Of a stretch of DNA of 64,000 nt, positions 36,501 to 45,618 are shown in pieces. Source of the DNA: Oscillospiraceae bacterium (GTDB taxonomy: Bacteria; Bacillota; Clostridia; Oscillospirales; Acutalibacteraceae); the NCBI GenBank assembly GCA_015065605.1, contig SVPZ01000005.1:20432-84431 (forward strand). The letters are read 5' to 3'. How positions within the stretch are numbered: the first letter of the stretch is position 1; every line of letters begins with the position of its first letter. The notes below the pieces were generated by a model. The model was not told where the DNA came from. It did not search any database and saw only the letters and a list, made by a program, of their open reading frames with translations. The position numbers were made by a program, and so were the translations under genes.

Positions 36501-38443
36501 ACGTAACCGTTACCATTACTCCCGTTTCGGGTCACTATAATAACGTGTGGGAAAATTCTGTATTCACTTCCTATGACGGCGCAATGGTAAGCACCACTAA
36601 GAAAGACGTCAAGTGGCAGACCTATTCCACCTATATTTCTGCCCGAGTGCCCGACGTTAGCTGGACGAAAGGCGATACACTCTTCCTTATGTTAAGGGTG
36701 AACGGCGCCACAATGGATACCTATACCGACCTTCTTATCGATAACGTTCTTGTTGAGGAAATCAAGGCGCCTTATATTTTCTTCGATGCTCAGAACGGCG
36801 TTATAAACGATCCCGTTAGAGGTAAGGCAGGGGAAAAAATTACCTTCCCCGAAACCCCAAAGCGTCACGGCTACACCTTTAAGGGTTGGTACCTTGATAA
36901 AGATGGCAAAGAACCCTTCACCGATAAAACCTTTACTCAGGGTAAGGGCATAACCGTTTATGCGAGTTGGAGTAAGCATTCAACCATTAAATACAATTTT
37001 GAAAGCTTCGGAATTTATCCCTATGAGCAAAGCGCAAAATATCATTTGGGCGATGCCGTTCTTCATACCTTCGGTGGCGCTCATTCGGGAAATAAGGTAA
37101 TTAAATACGACAGAACGGGCGAATATAATCAGGCGGCGTCTTATAATCCCTTTGCCGCAGACGGCGAACTGTTTAAGATGGACGCAGGTAAAAAATATGC
37201 AGTAAGTATTCATTATTACGTTGCAAAACGCCCGACGGCATCCTTTACCGTTTCTGTTTACGCAGGAAGCGAAAATAACTTCTGGGATGGCTGGAAGGAC
37301 GTTGGCGGCGGAGGATATACCGTTCTCAGAAATGCAGAACTTGGCGTTTGGAAAAATGCAACCTTTACGCTTGATTCAAAAGACGTGGTTGACCGTCAGA
37401 GCTATCTCTATTTAAAATTTTCGGGCGGTAAGGACGGCGTGTTCTATATCGACGATATCACAATTACCGAAATACCCGTCGGTAGCGTTGCCGTCACCGT
37501 AAATAAAGACGGTTGCGACTCTATCCCTGAAATTCTAATCGGTAAAAACGGACAGAGCTTTGCTTCAAAACTACCTACGGCTCCCGCAAGAAAAGGCAAA
37601 TTCTTTACGGGCTATTATACGTTGGACGCTAACGGCGGCTACGTTCTGCTTGAAAAAGATAAAATGACCTTTGGTAAAGAAAGCTATAAAGTTTTCGCAA
37701 AATACGTAGATTATGAAGTAACGCAGAACTTTGATACCGATTATAAAGAAACCTATGAAGGTTTTCCCGCTTATTCGATTTTTGATAACGATTTCGAACT
37801 TTACGACGGTGAAAAGTCGGGCAACTCCGGTGATAACGTAACAAGCGGCAGATATTCACTTCACAGAAAGGGCAATTCTCCCTATTTTGAAAATGCGGTG
37901 CTTCTTACCGAATTTAAGGAAATTGCTTCAAATCAGCGTTACACCCTAACGATGAAGATAAAAATGGGTAAACATTATCATACCGACGGTGCTGTAAAAT
38001 TTGCTTCGGGACGTTCTCCGAAATATGCGTGGTCAACAAGCGGTAACTATTATCCCATCGCAACAATAGCAGAACTTGCCGACGGACAGTGGCACGAGAT
38101 AAGCTTCACCTTTAACTCGGTTGAACGTTATCTTTCCTTGCAGACCCCCGGCTACGTTGAACTGTTTATCGACGACGTAAAACTTTCTCTTGTTACCGAT
38201 AAGGACGCTAACCCCGTTTCAACCCCCAAGGAATTTACCGAGTACGTTCCCGCTATGCGTGATGAAAACGGAAATCTTCTTGAAAAGAATTACGTTGTTG
38301 ACGTTTCCACCATTATTGATGAAAATATCGGCGCAAAAGACTTTAAACTTCTTTACCTTTTAATTCCCGCAGGCGCGGTAATAATTGCGGCGGTAATTCT
38401 TCTTATTTTATTTAAAAAGAAAAAGAATATCAGAAAGGGGTAA
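33518..38443 (+). CDS. Giant CBM-like/Flg_new surface protein, unit 2
   Basis: This 1641-residue protein has a signal peptide (1 to about 32). Six CBM-like sandwiches are interleaved with six Flg_new repeats (first pair about 248-385; cores FEGWC, FMGWF, FLGYF, LLGLY, FKGWY, FTGYY). The last CBM-like domain starts at about 1400, followed by the conserved FTEYVPAMRDENGN linker, a membrane helix (about 1610-1630) and the KKKKNIRKG tail. It is therefore a type-I, outward-facing surface protein, presumably glycan-binding, with no enzyme motif. ACAAGGAG lies 8 nt before the ATG. The upstream -10-like TAGAAT (33475-33480) resembles that of unit 3, but its -35 box is degenerate. Confidence 0.87.
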   Translation: MNFTKRAMGIVLTLVLLISAVYIPVTLSVSAAPALSVKENVTERFDFENTAGGEINKAELSDKGVGYYGWAGYVTTLADGNKVFTSKDTSQNTWLTKGGFRLNKKDGDAFGVYNIEPSSTYVISLDFRVLSPSKQVGDTVNNASSGIRLSYGATHTDAYDKTNAVNGKRGDVEYILSSAQNSATYTVSSEEGKIEYPYGNEWHSVVYTYTSPANLGDGDKSLLLWCETYPGFHCEIDNLTVTKLGSDMGLVVFNDEYSGKSDLAFGKIGTAVNFPDVSDRANSADHNFEGWCKDQNRTQSVTEATFTSAKQIFYSKWRSPVNITFKDTFNKTETKISGIPGEKFNYPKDPTDKDNKQWFMGWFTDEKYTTEHTSGIFSYSDITLYSLWKSEVKGLTQDFENYNKDSYTVNTNSSGRKVRSNAAYFGVGMSKQQKVTYNNSKYAIKLDWDREMKVDNNNELSYDSARYFHYQDNGIWLGKGIEDKQAYVAKVMVNIEKADTDLRLLVFSAGEANTWQDTTQSAAVTVSKSKAGSGWFEVAIPFVSDFSKSPVWSNTMYLGHMPKENKDIVAYFDDVKIEAVAQPYESLVTIETNYGAEKINIKGKRGEALILPTLTHPDGAEFLGYFADKNLTEEFVLDKFGRGNLTVYAKWSKAPMSFREYPYKDGNKTFGQTMSIINEKGVGINDDYALKFAFKGNDIYQTKEDGTVIYMNTRASQQEHAACIGTVEKGNLYKLSFNYKTGEGNNSGYKMQVVYGADNIWQAEARQVLSNTAVNMSEEETEWQTMEITFVADPPAPTYGNNLFVQFFSNSAKLDANVNAFVDNVMLTKIEGDVVYLFGNGAKDTFVVGKAGDEFKIPEAFKNGRAELLGLYTDAEFENEFTLTAIPTGVTVLYAKWSDAPITFEEEYYPFDTTKGTGFGHTTNIVNEKGLGIDDDWVMRFNLDADAVYNANATGNGKYWLSRVSQRDHVFPIAKLKDGAIYRLTYNYRFANDEDVTVTITPVSGHYNNVWENSVFTSYDGAMVSTTKKDVKWQTYSTYISARVPDVSWTKGDTLFLMLRVNGATMDTYTDLLIDNVLVEEIKAPYIFFDAQNGVINDPVRGKAGEKITFPETPKRHGYTFKGWYLDKDGKEPFTDKTFTQGKGITVYASWSKHSTIKYNFESFGIYPYEQSAKYHLGDAVLHTFGGAHSGNKVIKYDRTGEYNQAASYNPFAADGELFKMDAGKKYAVSIHYYVAKRPTASFTVSVYAGSENNFWDGWKDVGGGGYTVLRNAELGVWKNATFTLDSKDVVDRQSYLYLKFSGGKDGVFYIDDITITEIPVGSVAVTVNKDGCDSIPEILIGKNGQSFASKLPTAPARKGKFFTGYYTLDANGGYVLLEKDKMTFGKESYKVFAKYVDYEVTQNFDTDYKETYEGFPAYSIFDNDFELYDGEKSGNSGDNVTSGRYSLHRKGNSPYFENAVLLTEFKEIASNQRYTLTMKIKMGKHYHTDGAVKFASGRSPKYAWSTSGNYYPIATIAELADGQWHEISFTFNSVERYLSLQTPGYVELFIDDVKLSLVTDKDANPVSTPKEFTEYVPAMRDENGNLLEKNYVVDVSTIIDENIGAKDFKLLYLLIPAGAVIIAAVILLILFKKKKNIRKG

Positions 38444-38449
38444 GATAAA

Positions 38450-40315
38450 ATGAAGATTAAAAATTTGGTTGCTTTGATTTTAGCGGTTCTTTTGACCTTA
38501 TCCCTTTCGGGTTGCGCTTCATCAAGTGTTTTAGCAGGCGTGAACGATGACGGCAAATTCGTTTATGCCGTTGTAAGAGCGGCTGAGTCTAATTCCACCG
38601 AGGAAAACGTTGCCAAAGAAATACGTTCCGCTATTAAAGATAACTTTGATTGCGCCGTCACTATTTTAAAGGATAGCGCAGTTGAGGATTATGACGGTAA
38701 TCTTGAAATTCTCGTTGGTAATACTTCACGCGAGGCTTCCTCAAAGGCTTTGCAGATGCTTAAAAATAATCGCCTTAACTATAACTACGATTTTATAGTT
38801 GCGGTAATCGACGATAAAATCTGTATTCAGGCTGTGGAAAACGATATGCTTCAATTGGCAGGCGATTGGTTTGTTGCTAATTTCTGCGGTAGTATGGAAG
38901 ACTTTAAAAAACTCACCAAAAACTACGTTTTTATTTATGAGTCCGACGTAGGAGACGTTAGCAACGTTAAAATCGGTGGCGCTCCTGTTGGCGCGTTTTC
39001 CACAACGCTTCCCCGAAAATGTTCATATCTCGTGGGATGCGTTGCAGAGGAATACCGAAACTTCCTTTCTGAGTACGGCTTTAACGTTGCCTTAGTTGAA
39101 GAAAAGGTTGACGAAAATCCCGAATACGAATTGCTTTTTGGCGAATGTGAGGCGCAGGAAAGCAAAAACGTTAAGGTTGAGGGCGATAATTACGTAATAA
39201 AGGTTGTCGGCAAAAAGGTAGTAATAAAGGGCGGAAGCGACCTTGCAACCAACCGCGCCGCAAAAGCCTTTCTCGACGAGATTAAGAATGCTTTCAAAAA
39301 TAATGCGGAACTGAATTGGGCTGACGGCTATACCGTTAACGGTAAGTATAATAGTGAAGAGGATAACGCCTTTATCCTTACCTGGAACGATGAATTCAAC
39401 GGTTCTTCGGTTGACTATACCAAATGGGGCGGCTATGTAAATGAGGTTACTAAAGACCCTGCCGCAAGTTGCCTTGGCGGTAAGATTTATACCCAAAACG
39501 TTACGGGTGATACCAATTTTAAGGGTAACCTTGAACGTGATATGTATTACGTTTCCGACGGCAATTTGTCCATAGGCACTATGCTTGTTAACGATACCGA
39601 CTTTATAAAAACAAGAGCAGGTACCTTTAGTACAATGATTTTCCGTTACGGTATGCTGGAGGTTTATCAAAAGGTTGCCGATACTCCTGCCAATTCATCC
39701 CTTTGGGTAAACGGCGGCAACTTTACCGACGATAGTAAGCTCCGTTTTGGAAGAGAGGCTGTTACCCGTTCGGCTATGACCGAAATTGACCTTCTTGAAA
39801 ACTTCGGTAATCCTAATGCTTTTGCAAGTAACGTCCATCGTTGGTGGGGCGAAACCTCCGCAACGGGTAAAAATTCAAACTACCATAACTCTATGGACGG
39901 TAAAGCTCAATATAACGCAAACAGCGATAATCCTAAGCGCTTTGAATATACCGACCGCTACGGCGATATGATTCACGAAGACTATCATTACTATACGTTT
40001 TATTGGGGCCCCGATTTTATTAAATTCGCCTTTGACGGAAAGATTTACTGTGATTATCAATTTACAGGGGAGGATTCCGTTTCCGTTCATCGCAGTTTCG
40101 GTTACTTCCTTACAGACTGCTCTATGGGTGATCCTGCCTACGGCGTTACCTATAATAAGGATAAACACGCTGCCTATCTGGAACATAAGCTGGACTTTAT
40201 CCGTATATATCAGATAGAAGAGCAAAACAGTCAGATGATTACCGCTTGGCCCGAAAAACAAAAGAACGGCACAAGAAAGGTTGTCTTTCCCGATAATTCT
40301 ATCGGCACTTATTAA
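38450..40315 (+). CDS. GH16 lipoprotein, unit 2
   Basis: This 621-residue lipoprotein (lipobox LSGC, about residues 17-20) starts 6 nt after the stop of the surface-protein gene; the GAAAGGGG ribosome site overlaps that stop. It carries the duplicated GH67N/GH20b-like pair (about 30-290) and a GH16 domain (about 305-600) opening FILTWNDEFNG. The acidic triad Glu445, Asp447, Glu450 lies in TEIDLLENFG. The SNVHRWWG stretch and the C-terminal NSQMITAWPE segment are conserved among paralogues. It is the most divergent of the five lipoproteins (WVNGGNFTDD replaces the WANG... segment), hinting at a different glycan preference. Confidence 0.91.
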   Translation: MKIKNLVALILAVLLTLSLSGCASSSVLAGVNDDGKFVYAVVRAAESNSTEENVAKEIRSAIKDNFDCAVTILKDSAVEDYDGNLEILVGNTSREASSKALQMLKNNRLNYNYDFIVAVIDDKICIQAVENDMLQLAGDWFVANFCGSMEDFKKLTKNYVFIYESDVGDVSNVKIGGAPVGAFSTTLPRKCSYLVGCVAEEYRNFLSEYGFNVALVEEKVDENPEYELLFGECEAQESKNVKVEGDNYVIKVVGKKVVIKGGSDLATNRAAKAFLDEIKNAFKNNAELNWADGYTVNGKYNSEEDNAFILTWNDEFNGSSVDYTKWGGYVNEVTKDPAASCLGGKIYTQNVTGDTNFKGNLERDMYYVSDGNLSIGTMLVNDTDFIKTRAGTFSTMIFRYGMLEVYQKVADTPANSSLWVNGGNFTDDSKLRFGREAVTRSAMTEIDLLENFGNPNAFASNVHRWWGETSATGKNSNYHNSMDGKAQYNANSDNPKRFEYTDRYGDMIHEDYHYYTFYWGPDFIKFAFDGKIYCDYQFTGEDSVSVHRSFGYFLTDCSMGDPAYGVTYNKDKHAAYLEHKLDFIRIYQIEEQNSQMITAWPEKQKNGTRKVVFPDNSIGTY

Positions 40316-40322
40316 AAATATT

Positions 40323-40360
40323 AAGACCAAAGTTGGCTTATGTCAATTTTGGTCTTATTC
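40323..40360 (+). terminator. Terminator of unit 2
   Basis: AAGACCAAA pairs with TTTGGTCTT around a 16-nt loop and is followed by ATTCTTT. It is weaker than the other unit terminators. Confidence 0.7.
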
Positions 40361-40447
40361 TTTGCAAATTTTTGAGAAATGGAAAAATTTGATAGTGCAT
40401 TTTTGTATGCAAAAAGTACATTTATGTAAAAAAACACAAATTTTCCG

Positions 40448-40477
40448 TTGACAAGTTGCATCTTTTTATAGTAGAAT
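40448..40477 (+). promoter_or_regulatory. Sigma-A promoter of unit 3
   Basis: TTGACA (40448-40453), an 18-bp spacer and TAGAAT (40472-40477) precede a 72-nt leader that contains a GATAGTG/CGCTATC hairpin. Confidence 0.75.
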
Positions 40478-40549
40478 ACAAAATGTAAAAATGTGATAGT
40501 GTCCCTTAGTGGCGCTATCTAAAAAATCTATTACAAAGGAGAATTTTCT

Positions 40550-43500
40550 ATGCGAAACCAGTATAGAAGAAAAGGTTTTAACAGAGTTTTCGGCATTGTT
40601 TGTGCCATAGCTTTGCTTTTTACCGCCATTTACGTACCCTTTACCGTAAGTGCTGCGGGCACAGCTCCCTCTGTTGAAATCAAAGACAATGAGGCTTATG
40701 TGTTCGACTTTAGTAGCGCTTTGCCAACAGGTGATGAAAACACAGCTGCTGCAACCGCTGAAAACGGTATCGGCTATTACGGCTGGGGTTGGGGTACAAA
40801 AAATTACACCGAAGGTGAAACCTCCAACACCGTTCTTCAGGCTGCTAATGCAAGCGGTAAATATTGGGCAACAAGCGGCGGTTTCCGTTTGCACACCAAG
40901 TTGGGTGACGGAAACTATGGCATTTATGCGCTTGAGCCTAATACCAGATACGTGGTATCCTTTAAAATCCGCGTAATGTCTTCCCCGATAACTGTTGACG
41001 GCAGTAAGGAAACCAATAAATCCTATACTAATTTGGTTTATGACGTAAGTTTTGATCCGAAAGCTGACGGTCAGCAGACTAACTATGTCAATCGTGCCGG
41101 AACTACCGCTAAAAAGATATACGAGTCTCTTATCGACAGTAACGTATTTACCCTTTATGACACTAACGGCAACGGTACTACCTATGCTTGCAGTGAAGAC
41201 TGGCTTACTGCTACATATTTCATTACCACTCCCGCAGAGTTTAAGCATGATAATGCGCTCGCTTTCTATACCTCTAACTATCATGGTACCAACGTTGAAT
41301 TTGACGACGTTTCTGTTACCAAGATTGGAGCTGATTCAGGCGTAATTCTCCTTAAAGACGAATATTCCGCTGCCGATGAGATTTTCTTCGGTAAAGAAGG
41401 CGACAAAATCGACCTTAACGCTAAGGATATCAGTGACAGAGCAAAGGACCCCTCTCACACCTTCGAGGGTTGGTATGCTGATGCAGCCCGTACCGAAAAG
41501 ATTACCGAGGTTGTCTTCTCCAAAACTGAGGATAAAGTCGTTTATTCCCGTTGGAACGCACCCGTAACCGTTACCTTTAAAAACACCCTTAATGGTACTG
41601 AATCAAAGGTTACCGGTATGGCAGGCGAAAAATTTGCCTATCCTGAGGATCCCACCGATCCCGACGGTAAGGTATGGTTTATGGGCTGGTACAAAGACGA
41701 GGGCTGCACCGTAGCTCACCTTGTACCTCAGTTCGGTTATGCCGACGAAACCCTCTATACCTATTGGAAGAGCGAAACCCCCGGTTTAACTCAGGACTTT
41801 GAAAACTATACTAAGGATAGTTATAAAGTAGCTGTTGACGCAAACGGTCAGAGCTATAAGGATAACCGTCTTGTTTTCGGCGCTACTATGTCTAAACAGA
41901 GCGAAGTAACCTATGATAACAGCGGCTATGCCGTTAAATATCGTTGGAATCCCGTTCAGGTTACCGACAAAAACGATTATAACTATTATGATACTTCCCG
42001 TGTAACCGCTAAGGATAACTATTTCTGGATTGGTAAGGGACTTGAAAATAACACCGTTTATAACGTAACCTTTAAGTATCTTGCTGAAAAGGCTCCCGCA
42101 CCCGTTTCCTTCTATATGGTAACAGGCATTGAACATAACGCTTGGGGCGGTTGCAGACAGTACGATACACTTAAAAACGTAACCCTCGAGCTTGACGGTA
42201 AATGGCACGAAGTAACCATGCAGTTTACCACCAACTATAACGGTGAAGCAAATAACAGCGTATTCTTGGGTATTTCCAATACTCAAAACGTTGAATCCAT
42301 CGTTTATTTCGATGACGTAAAGGTTGAAGCATTTGCTCAGCCTTACGAAAGCGTTATTACCCTTAACACCAATATCGACGGTGAAGTTATTAACTTCAAG
42401 GGTAAACGCGGAGAAAAAATCGAGTGGCCCGAAATGACCCACCCCGAAAACGCTCCCTTTAACGGTTACTATCTTGATAAAAACTTTACTGAAAAGTATG
42501 AAAGCGAAGTTTTTGAAAGACTTCCCGTAACCGTTTATGCTCAGTGGCTTTCTTACTCCGGCTTTACTCAGGACTTTGAAAACTATACCGCTGACAAGTG
42601 GAATAAGCAGGTTATTACCAAGAATAATAATACACCTGACGATCCCAGTGACGACTATACCGTTACCTATAAGAATAACTATCTTATTTTCTATACCACT
42701 ATGTCTAAACAGAGTGAAGTAGTAAATAGTGGTAATAATGCTATTAAGTTCCATTGGAATACCGACCCCGCAACCGATAAGGACGTTTCCAAAAAGGGCG
42801 GTAAAAACGGCGATAACCCTGAATCTTATGAACATAGCCGTTATTCTTCTGATGATAACCTTATCTATCTCGGCAAAGGTCTTGAAGAAAATCAGTATTA
42901 TGAGGTAACCTTTAAATATAAGGTTGAAAAGGGCGCTCAGGACGCTACCTTCTATATGCTTACCGCTAATCCAACAAACTCTTGGGGTGGCAGAGCAACC
43001 CATAGAGCTCCCGAAAACGTATCCATTAAGAAGACTGACGGTTGGGTAGAATATTCCTTCTCCTTCACCACAGGCGCAATTGGTGGCAATAATGCTGCTT
43101 ACCTCGGTATTAAGCTTACCAAACACGATGACGTTATTATGTATTTTGATGACGTTAAGATTAAATCTCTTGCAAACAGTGCCGAAGTTGTTATGTTCCT
43201 TGAAACAGGCACGGGTCTTGGCAAGGTTAATCACGTTGGTAAACGCGGTGAAGCACTTAACCTTCCCACCATTACTCACGCTGACGGCGCTGAGTTCTTA
43301 GGCTGGTACCTTGATGCTTCTTGTACCACTCCTTTTGAGAGTGACGTTTATCCCGTAGCCAATACCACTCTTTATGCTAAGTGGGCTCCCTACGCTATGA
43401 CCTTCAGAGAATATCCCTACGGTGGCGGCGCAGGACCTTACAGCGACCCCAATATTAGCGTAGTACATCAGAAGGGCGTTGGTAACGGCGACGACCATGC

Positions 43501-45601
43501 AATGCGCTTCTACGTAAACCGTAAGGTAGATAATAACACCGGTGCAGGTACCTCACAGGCTATCCAGATTGCCGCAGGTATTGAAGACGGCGCTGTTTAC
43601 AGAATTAAGTACGATTATAAGAGCACCTCTATTCAGTCCAGCGCTGCAACCATAACTCTTGCTACGGGTTATCCCCAAAATATCTGGGTAAGTTCTGCTT
43701 ACAATAAGTATAATCATACCACCGTTATTCTTCCTCAGGGCGGTACAAACGGTTGGAAGACTGCCGAATTTGTTATCAGAGCAGGTGTTAAAACCGACGG
43801 CTATCATCACGGCACTGCTCTCTTCCTGCGCTATAATGCAAATATCTATAAAGCAGGAGATAAGATTGATTCCTATATCGATAACGTAATGATTGAAAAG
43901 ATTGATGCTCCTTACGTATTCTTCGACGGACAAAACGGCGGTACTCCCGGCTTTGATAACGGTAAAGCAGGCGATGAAATTAAGATGCCCGAAAAACCCG
44001 TTCGTGTTGGTTATACCTTCGAAGGCTGGTATTTAGAACCCGAGTGTGAAAACAAATTCACACTTACCCATTTCGAAGCAGATACCAAATTAACCGTATA
44101 TGCTAAATGGAAGCAGTCCAATACCTATATCTACTCCTTCGAAAACTATTCCTATAAAGATGATACTACTTGGACCTTTGTTGGCGGTGAGCGCATCCCC
44201 AACGCAAAGAAGACCGGTAATTACGGTGTTCGTTTCGGTAACCGTGACCCCGAAAAATATGCATTGAGCGTATTTATGCTCGAAGACGGCGGCGAATACT
44301 ACAAGATAGAAAAAGGCCGTTGCTACATCTTAACCCTTAACTATAAGATTAATAAGGTTGGTTCCACTAACCTTATGGTAGGTTGGATAGCTTCTGCCTA
44401 CACTAACTTCTACGTAGGTAGAAACACCGGAAAAACCACCCTTGCTCCCACAATGCAGATTACCACTGATCAGGGTAAGGAAATGAAGGGCAAATGGATG
44501 CAGCAGACCTTCGTGCTTGACGCAATGAAACTTGAAGATGCAGCCGGTCACGTTCACGATCAGTTGTATGGCTTCTTCCAAAACGAACAGGGCTGGGAAA
44601 TTTACGTTGACGACGTTACCGTTACTGCCGTTCCCAAGGGACAGGTAGCAGTAGGCTTCTACGCCGAAGGCGCAAAGGGTCTTCCCAAGTACGTTGTTGG
44701 TAAACCCGGTCAGAGTTATGCTTCAAAGGTTCCCGAGGTTCTTGAAAAAGAAAATATGAAGTTCAAGGGTTACTTTACCAAGGGCGCTGACGGTGCCTTC
44801 ACCGAAAAGACCAGAGGAAATATGGTATTCGGCGAAATAGCCGAAACCCTTTATGCTCGTTTCCTTAACTGGGAAAGAACTCAGAACTTTGACGACGGCT
44901 TCTATGAGGCTGCATACTCCAGCGGTTTTGGTTACACCATTCACGACTTCGACTACGAAGTATATGACAGTGAAAAAGAGGGTAACTCTAAGGATAACGT
45001 AACCAGCGGAAGATATTCTCTCCACAGAAAAGGCGACTCAATGTACAAGGAGAACTCTATCGTTCTTACCTTAGATAAGAATATTGCCGAAGGCGAACGT
45101 TATACCGTTTCTATGAAGGTAAAACTCGGTAAGCATTTCCATACCGACGGCGCAATTAAGGTTGTTTCAAGCCGTAGCTTCAAGTACGCTTGGACCACCA
45201 CCGGTGACTACTATCCCGTTGTTCCCATTGCAGACCTTAAGGAAGGCGAATGGGTAGAGGTTTCCTACACCTTTAACTCTGTAGAAAGCTTTGCAACCAT
45301 TCAGACACCCGGTTACGTTGAACTCTTTATCGACGATATCAAGTTCACCCTTGTTGACGAAAAGACACCTCTGTCCGAACCTAAGGAATATACTGAATAC
45401 GTTGCCGCAGAACGTGACGCAAACGGTAAACTTCTCTATAAAGACAGAACTGCAGTTGATATTTCTTCCATTATCGACGAATCCTTAGGCGCTAAGAGCT
45501 TCCCCTGGATTTACGTAGGTATCGGAGCAGGCGCTCTTGTGCTCGTTGCTGTGGTATTGGTACTTGTTCTTGTTGTTTTCAAAAAGAAAAAGAACGCATA
45601 A
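40550..45601 (+). CDS. Giant CBM-like/Flg_new surface protein, unit 3
   Basis: This 1683-residue protein, the longest of the five, has a signal peptide (1 to about 36, ending TVSAAG), six CBM-like domains and six Flg_new repeats. Two consecutive CBM-like domains open with the same LTQDFENY/FTQDFENY motif, suggesting internal duplication. The terminal CBM-like domain starts at about 1442 (KDNVTSGRYSLHRKG...), then EYTEYVAAERDANGK, a membrane helix (about 1653-1677) and KKKKNA inside. It has many Trp/Tyr-rich strands and a W-G-x-W start (YYGWGWG), consistent with aromatic sugar-binding faces, though that is inference. CAAAGGAG is 8 nt before the ATG. Its GH16 partner follows after 17 nt. Confidence 0.87.
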   Translation: MRNQYRRKGFNRVFGIVCAIALLFTAIYVPFTVSAAGTAPSVEIKDNEAYVFDFSSALPTGDENTAAATAENGIGYYGWGWGTKNYTEGETSNTVLQAANASGKYWATSGGFRLHTKLGDGNYGIYALEPNTRYVVSFKIRVMSSPITVDGSKETNKSYTNLVYDVSFDPKADGQQTNYVNRAGTTAKKIYESLIDSNVFTLYDTNGNGTTYACSEDWLTATYFITTPAEFKHDNALAFYTSNYHGTNVEFDDVSVTKIGADSGVILLKDEYSAADEIFFGKEGDKIDLNAKDISDRAKDPSHTFEGWYADAARTEKITEVVFSKTEDKVVYSRWNAPVTVTFKNTLNGTESKVTGMAGEKFAYPEDPTDPDGKVWFMGWYKDEGCTVAHLVPQFGYADETLYTYWKSETPGLTQDFENYTKDSYKVAVDANGQSYKDNRLVFGATMSKQSEVTYDNSGYAVKYRWNPVQVTDKNDYNYYDTSRVTAKDNYFWIGKGLENNTVYNVTFKYLAEKAPAPVSFYMVTGIEHNAWGGCRQYDTLKNVTLELDGKWHEVTMQFTTNYNGEANNSVFLGISNTQNVESIVYFDDVKVEAFAQPYESVITLNTNIDGEVINFKGKRGEKIEWPEMTHPENAPFNGYYLDKNFTEKYESEVFERLPVTVYAQWLSYSGFTQDFENYTADKWNKQVITKNNNTPDDPSDDYTVTYKNNYLIFYTTMSKQSEVVNSGNNAIKFHWNTDPATDKDVSKKGGKNGDNPESYEHSRYSSDDNLIYLGKGLEENQYYEVTFKYKVEKGAQDATFYMLTANPTNSWGGRATHRAPENVSIKKTDGWVEYSFSFTTGAIGGNNAAYLGIKLTKHDDVIMYFDDVKIKSLANSAEVVMFLETGTGLGKVNHVGKRGEALNLPTITHADGAEFLGWYLDASCTTPFESDVYPVANTTLYAKWAPYAMTFREYPYGGGAGPYSDPNISVVHQKGVGNGDDHAMRFYVNRKVDNNTGAGTSQAIQIAAGIEDGAVYRIKYDYKSTSIQSSAATITLATGYPQNIWVSSAYNKYNHTTVILPQGGTNGWKTAEFVIRAGVKTDGYHHGTALFLRYNANIYKAGDKIDSYIDNVMIEKIDAPYVFFDGQNGGTPGFDNGKAGDEIKMPEKPVRVGYTFEGWYLEPECENKFTLTHFEADTKLTVYAKWKQSNTYIYSFENYSYKDDTTWTFVGGERIPNAKKTGNYGVRFGNRDPEKYALSVFMLEDGGEYYKIEKGRCYILTLNYKINKVGSTNLMVGWIASAYTNFYVGRNTGKTTLAPTMQITTDQGKEMKGKWMQQTFVLDAMKLEDAAGHVHDQLYGFFQNEQGWEIYVDDVTVTAVPKGQVAVGFYAEGAKGLPKYVVGKPGQSYASKVPEVLEKENMKFKGYFTKGADGAFTEKTRGNMVFGEIAETLYARFLNWERTQNFDDGFYEAAYSSGFGYTIHDFDYEVYDSEKEGNSKDNVTSGRYSLHRKGDSMYKENSIVLTLDKNIAEGERYTVSMKVKLGKHFHTDGAIKVVSSRSFKYAWTTTGDYYPVVPIADLKEGEWVEVSYTFNSVESFATIQTPGYVELFIDDIKFTLVDEKTPLSEPKEYTEYVAAERDANGKLLYKDRTAVDISSIIDESLGAKSFPWIYVGIGAGALVLVAVVLVLVLVVFKKKKNA

Positions 45602-45618
45602 GAAAGGAGCGATTATAA

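Noticed and set aside
41786..43279. Long minus-strand open frame of about 497 codons inside the unit 3 giant gene
   Set aside because: It is antisense to a clear coding gene, has low-complexity composition mirroring the sense codons and no ribosome site; similar shadows occur at 31611-32903, 60982-62232 and 7760-8665.
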